64,000 nucleotides of DNA. It comes from Populus alba (lineage: Eukaryota > Streptophyta > Magnoliopsida > Malpighiales > Salicaceae). Position 1 is the first letter of the stretch. Each line of letters starts with the position of its first letter. The stretch covers positions 10,175,501 to 10,239,500 of the forward strand of contig NC_133289.1 in NCBI RefSeq assembly GCF_005239225.2, in the 5' to 3' direction. The notes under the pieces are model-generated. The model made no database searches and was not told where the DNA came from. It was given only the letters and a program-made list of their open reading frames with translations. A program made the translations under genes and the position numbers. Below are positions 58,761 through 64,000 of this stretch, in pieces.

Positions 58761-60578
58761 TAACATGTGTGAAGTGAGCATTGTCTTACGCTCGTATCCT
58801 TTAGTTTTTTTTTTGAATCCTAATCTTAATCTTAGTTGACAAAAAATTAACTCATTAAATAAATCCATTTATTTAATTCCCAATGTCTTTGTGTAATAGA
58901 CTGGCCATATAATGACAATGAGAAAGCGGATTGCATCGAGAAAAATTTGTAGTGCCACGCACAACCTAATTAACCCCTCAAGATATTGCAATGAAAAGAG
59001 CATTACAGTTTTTCTCAATGTGAAGCAAGCTTGAGAACAAAAGGAGTTCTTATGCATGGAGAAAGACAATTTGCTAAAAATTTAATATTATTTACATGTA
59101 GAATTTTGGCAAATGAGTATTCCTTGCTTAAAAAGCAAAGAGAATGAAGCAACTTGAGGAAGAGGCAAACCAGAAAGGCCGAAAATGTACATGAGGTCCC
59201 AGTTATATATATTAAGATATCATATCTTATCTAATTATATTAAAATATAATCCAAAAATGATGTTAGAAGGGGATAACTCAGGGAGATTCTTGACTCCAC
59301 CAGAAAAGGGAAACTCTCAGACTGTAGAACTTGTTTGTTAGGTGGGATATTGTTCTCAATATTCTCCAAATTGAATAAGAAAAAATTAATATCTAAATCT
59401 AGTTCTAAGATATTATAATGAAATTAATGCAACTCGATAGGGACTACAGATTTGTTTATGGTGGCTTTTTACCAGCTTAATATCTATTCACGGCTAAAAA
59501 ATTCATAAATACAAATAGAAATACTGATAAAAATTTTCCATTCATATATTGTAATGATTTTTTACCAACATAATCTTATATCCCGATATCCATTAATAAA
59601 CACCAATAAAAAAATTCTTTAGGTATATACCAATAAAAAAATAAAAACACCAATAACATTACATACAATTTTTTAATTAGTGATATGTTAAATTTACTGA
59701 TAAAGATACCGACGGAATAAAATGAGTATATTGTTTTTGACACGCTTTGTCTGTTTGTAAATTCATTGGTATATTTATTGCCAATGCACTCATTGACAAA
59801 CTATAAATTACTAATAAGAGTTTTTTGATGGACTGGAAATATAAATACCAACAGAAATTTTTATTAATTAAACTATTAAATCTAGAAGTGATTTCGGGAT
59901 AATCTATTTATTAAGTAAATCATTAGAGGATAGTGAAAGATACGAAGAAGATGACGTATTTCATGTTAGGTTTAATTTCTAGGTAAATTCAGCCTTCTAA
60001 GAGATTAGAAAAGGGAAAGAAGGGGTGATCTTTCCCTTAAAGCAAAGTGACATCAACCAAAGTTTGTTCAGTTCACCTAAGCTTCTTTGTCTCATTATCT
60101 AGTTGAATAAATTAAATAGATAATATTATCTTTTTCCTTTTTTATCACGCTTGACCAACTCTTGGCTCATGAACATTATGAATAAAAAACTGCTTCAAGT
60201 CATCAATTATAACTGCAAACTGTTCTGCCTTCAAATTGTCTCTACTCTACAGCATAACAACATATATCTAATGCTGCAGGTAAGAGTAAATAGCAACTGC
60301 TAGATCATTTTATAAAATAACAGTGAAACACTAATTAATAGAGATGGTTTAGCTGGTACTGATTCAAGCTTCTATGCATTGATGAACCAAGTTCACATGT
60401 TCTTCAAAAAAAACTCAGCTGGACGCCCTAGACTTTGATTATGTATATCAGAAAATAGAGAGGCAGCGATCTAACTATAAAAATTATGTTTAGGTTACTG
60501 GAAACTTTCGGAAAACGTTCTCCGAGGAACAAGGAACTAGTGCGCAAAGTGCTTGTGATCATGATCGTCCATTTGATA
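58761..60578. other. Intergenic region
   Basis: No gene recognised. The segment 59450-59880 has several words such as 'taccgacggaat', 'tactgataaaaat' and 'ataaataccaacaga', as found in the terminal regions of some plant DNA transposons, but no termini were resolved. The minus-strand ORF at 58869-59069 lacks any motif. Confidence 0.4.
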
Positions 60579-60716
60579 CTAAACAGTACAATTTATCAAC
60601 TCATGTTCCGCTGATCCTACTTTCTTATGGGATTTCAGTTCTTCACTGTCTTTGTCCCTCTGAGGAACAGGCAACGGCTTTGGCTTGCTTGAAGGTTGAA
60701 ACCTTGTTCGTGTCAT
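60579..60716 (-). other. Unrecognised short basic ORF
   Basis: A 45-codon frame starting MTRTRFQPSSKPKPLPVPQR, rich in Lys, Arg, Pro and Ser. The frame stays open upstream to a TAA near 60770 (SFEACKEQKFQGCKVIS precedes the Met). Composition looks coding rather than AT-rich noise, and it could be a last exon or a gene relic. It matches no family I recognise, and no upstream exon was found. Confidence 0.2.
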
Positions 60717-60779
60717 AGAAATAACCTTGCACCCTTGAAACTTTTGCTCCTTGCACGCTTCAAAACTTATTTACTTGCT

Positions 60780-61663
60780 GCATTTTCTAGTCTGCAGTTC
60801 ATTAGTATTTTGCGGAACGATTATCCCCACAGCATTTTCTCACCAACCATACCATTTCGTGCTTAAGAGAACGTTTACGTGTGTAAACTGACGAGGCTGG
60901 AAAATATCCTCGATAGAAAAATTATATGTGTTTTTCATGGGCTAATAAAACTAAATCCATAGAATTTAGTGGTTCGGTGATACCTGCAAAAAAAAACTCT
61001 AAAACTTAACTCAATATAGTGTTTGTATAAGTGTCGGGAAAAATGAATATTTTCTTGGCTTATCAAAATGAATATTTTCTTGTATTAGACTTGTATTGTG
61101 TTAGATTTGAAGTCTAGAGAGATGAATCTTAGAAAAATAAGTTATGATTTTTTTTGTACTTCTAGAGAAATTAGCTTATACAGAATTTCTCAAGATAAAT
61201 ATCTAAAAATATCTAAAATATTTTATATAAATATTTAATATAAAGATAAGTTATAAGATATTTAATATAAATATCTAGGATATTTATAGAAATATTTATA
61301 AAGATGTGTATATTGTATAAAACAAACACTATAGTTTTTTTTCATGCATCATCTTGAACATAAAAACGAAGAAGAAGATAGACAGAGAGATAGAGGGGTT
61401 ATCTAATTCTTCTTCTCTGTAGCTAATGTGATAGGCATATTGCAGGGAGTTTGTATGGTATTGAATTGGCATTCCCCTAATGGCTGGTGGATTTAGCAAG
61501 ATACGGGAAAAACAACACAAAATCTATATGTTCATGAGCAACAAGTGTTCCATCATATTGCTACAAGTTGGTATTTAGCAAACGTGGCTAAAACACATCT
61601 TTTTTACAGTTTGAAGCTTTCGCATATTTGCGATTCAACTCAGTGTCACTATCAAGTGTGTGC
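60780..61663. other. Region downstream of the MYB gene
   Basis: AT-rich, with repeated 'aaatatctaaaatattt' and 'tatttaatataaatatct' words at 61195-61310, possibly an LTR or MITE relic. The part nearest 61663 should hold the MYB 3' UTR. The short ORFs at 61329 and 61545 overlap the repeats or the gene. Confidence 0.4.
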
Positions 61664-62654
61664 TCAATTCATATCCCAGAGAGAACCCAAAGAGACCAAT
61701 GCGCTAGTGTCACTATCTTCAGAGTTCCAAGCTGGATCACAGAAACAACAGTCTAAACCATTACCCTCCCCATGAACTTCTGTTTGACTCTGGTCACTGG
61801 ACAACTTTGGAATCCAATCATATTGCCTGGTCTCATATGGTGAGTTCATGTGTGTCAGGCTTGATAACTCATAATGTTCCAAGGAAGAGCCTGCGGGTCC
61901 GATATTATCATCAGCAGAGTTGTAGTCTCTGATGCTATATTTCCAGGCACTAGTACTGTCGCTATTTTGATACAGCAACTCTGGTTTTGCACTGTAAACT
62001 TTGGGCTGGAAATTTCCTGTTCAGAAAACAGGTTGTTAGTTAAGCTTTGTAAATGGTTGTTACCAAAGCACAAAAAGGCAAATAAATAAGTTTCCATGGC
62101 AGGAGGAATAATAGAATTGCACCGCACCTTCTTCTTGGGTTTGTATTTCCTTTCTCATATGAGTTCTCCAGTAGTTCTTGATCTCATTGTCAGTTCTACC
62201 GGGCAACCTTCGAGCAATCCTTGCCCATCTGCAAGAGAATATAATTAGAGAAAAATTTGGGTACAAAGAATTTGCTTGTATTAGCTTAGATCTGTCAGAA
62301 CTAGAACAGGAAAGAACATTACTTGTTACCCCATTGCCCATGAAATTGAGTAATAATCTGCTCTTCTTCCGCACTTATATGACCGCGCTTCAGATTGGGT
62401 CGAAGGTAGTTCAGCCACCTCATTCTGCAACTCTTACCGCTCCTCATCAGACCTGCGAGTGAACACATAAGAGGGAATTTATTAAAGAGATCGAGAAGAA
62501 ATCATCTCTTGCGTTCATTCCTAAGGATCCTACCAGATAATCTTGCTATGGAGTCCCACTTTCGCTCCTCTAAAAGAGTTGCAGAAGCTGTTAATAGCTC
62601 ATCTTCCTCCTCATGCCATGGCCCTTTACGCAATTTGTCTCCTTGATAAGCCAT
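61664..62654 (-). CDS. R2R3-MYB transcription factor
   Basis: Four exons, 62654-62534, 62452-62323, 62228-62128 and 62016-61664, give 705 nt, 234 aa, with GT-AG introns of 81, 94 and 111 bp. R2 (about residues 10-62) has [18 protein letters not shown] and [18 protein letters not shown]3 (about 63-113) has an Ile in place of its first Trp, as is normal, then [20 protein letters not shown] followed by WRTHMRK. No bHLH-interaction motif is seen in R3. The C-terminal region is acidic and Ser-rich and ends SLGSLWDMN. The WRTHMRK ending resembles the MYB27/MYB48/MYB59 type, but the subgroup is uncertain. It should bind DNA in the nucleus; target genes are unknown. If intron 3 were retained, translation would stop after about 20 extra residues, leaving an intact DNA-binding domain without the activation region. 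Confidence 0.93.
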
Positions 62655-64000
62655 TATTGTAATGACTACTTCAGAGAGGTTTTCGTATTCTTATATGTCG
62701 AACAAGGTGGCAAATAGCAGGGGAAAATCAAATGAAAGGGTGACCAGAAAATCTTTCTTGGCACCATAGGTGGATAGCACTAGTTTGTGGTAACACCATC
62801 ATTGGCTTAAATGAAATCCAAGTAAAATGTTTTTAATTTGGACATCCCAGGCTGTTTTAATAATAATGACATGAAGATGGATGGAGTTCTGATCCCTTTA
62901 TGCATCACCATTTTTGGCTTTACTTCCAAACTCAAACCCGCATTTACATGCTGTGTAGGACGTGCTAATAGCCCTGCTCTTGGATTATTTTTCCTCTCTG
63001 GTCTTGGCTGGAATCACAAACCAGCAAGGCGGCAAATTATTATCTTTGTTCATGTCTTAAGAAATACCTTTCTCAAAAAGTCAAGAAACAGGCACCCTTT
63101 ATTTTTTAAAGTTCTTTATTGAATCGCATTACTCTTTGTGATTAATGATTTGCTAATCTCTCCATTCTATAATTAAATAATATGCATTCCAAAACTAGTA
63201 GAAGAATAAATTCTTCTAATATGCTAGACTGATGTGAAAAACATGCTCCTAAGATTATCCCAAGGACCACACAGATTATTCTCAGGATCTCTCTTTACCA
63301 CCAATTTAAAACAAATAAAAACTACATTCCATAAGATGAAATACCTAACAAATCTTGGTCAAACGAATTTTAAGTCCCGCTAGCATTCTTCTCATGTCTT
63401 GTAAAGGACAATTCCATTCGGGCTAAGAACGTGTTGTTTGGTGATGACAAAACAAGATTTTAACACTTGGGCCATTGAGCTGAGGAAGAGTTCACATAAA
63501 TAAATCAGAGAAGTAACCAATGCATCGCACACTTCATGCTTATTTCTTTAACATTATTGCTCTTACAATTTTCCATACTACTGCCAAAATATTTTACCAT
63601 CGCCTTAAAGACCACAAGTAGCTCGTAGCATCAATTGAATTGGATGCTATCTACGATCACATTATTGTACATCATAAACCAGTAATAATCCTTCTCATAG
63701 GCATAAGAAACATCAAAACTACATGCTCCAGACCTTTTTTTAAACCACATCTATTTAAGCAAGTGTTGTCGATTTTCGATGTCATTGAATTTTAAGAGAA
63801 AACGCAAGCAGGACAAAACTGTAGGGTCAAAAGAACATTGAAGAAACAGAATCCTCGTCAGCATCCAACATAAAACTGTCCGACTCCTGACTTGAAATTG
63901 TCATTAGAACTAGAAATTGGCAAGGAAGATAACATAAAAGGATATCTTATCTATAGCAACTCTGCTTGGCTAGGCTTCTGCTAGTGGTGAACCCAAACTG
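62655..64000. other. Upstream region of the MYB gene, no further gene recognised
   Basis: This holds the MYB promoter on the minus strand; no clear TATA box was found. An ORF at 62838-63122 on the plus strand has no motif. From 63000 to the window edge no coding exon or repeat family is recognisable. Confidence 0.4.

Overview
The window is nuclear DNA of a woody eudicot, most likely a poplar or close relative (Salicaceae). The basis is strongly AT-rich intergenic DNA, plant-style multi-exon genes with GT-AG introns, plant-only gene families, and several MITE, SINE and LTR families of the kind common in poplar. The species call is inference. No bacterial operons, CRISPR arrays or convincing tRNA/rRNA genes were seen.

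Five genes could be rebuilt exon by exon. (1) A tonoplast aquaporin of the TIP1 group, + strand, 17723-18603, 2 exons, 252 aa. (2) A CHY/CTCHY/RING-H2 zinc-finger E3 ubiquitin ligase, + strand, 24445-27019, 12 coding exons, 270 aa. (3) An alpha carbonic anhydrase, - strand, 27755-29451, 7 exons, tail to tail with the ligase; it has an in-frame TGA before the active site and a lost 5' splice site, so it is called a pseudogene. (4) A PMR6-like pectate lyase, + strand, 53337-56773, 5 exons, 486 aa, with a predicted C-terminal GPI-anchor signal. (5) An R2R3-MYB transcription factor, - strand, 61664-62654, 4 exons, 234 aa. All reading frames close across the introns. The genes have unrelated functions and share no evident pathway.

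The rest is transposon and repeat debris. 1-1854: two copies of a PIF/Harbinger-like MITE with large palindromes; a related third element lies at 46996-47873. 4840-6960: a decayed hAT transposase on the - strand. 7975-10310: a degenerate tandem array with a unit of about 380 bp. 15317-15760: a TA microsatellite and a CGGTTT-rich element. 20-24 kb: small MITEs, a ~65-bp minisatellite and a 255-bp tandem duplication. 29.6-33.5 kb: TA tracts and ~125-bp degenerate repeats. 34.5-40.9 kb: an LTR retrotransposon with a decayed Ty3/gypsy element nested inside it in the opposite orientation. 42.3-42.5 kb: a frameshifted fragment of a SEN1/UvrD-like helicase gene. 43-52 kb: further MITEs, duplications and two short unrecognised ORFs. 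57-58.7 kb: more of the ~125-bp repeats, interrupted by a tRNA-derived SINE with a 16-bp target-site duplication.

No clearly new biological system was found. The most useful leads are the doubly damaged carbonic anhydrase, the palindrome-carrying MITE family with its iterated subterminal motif, and the GPI-anchored pectate lyase.
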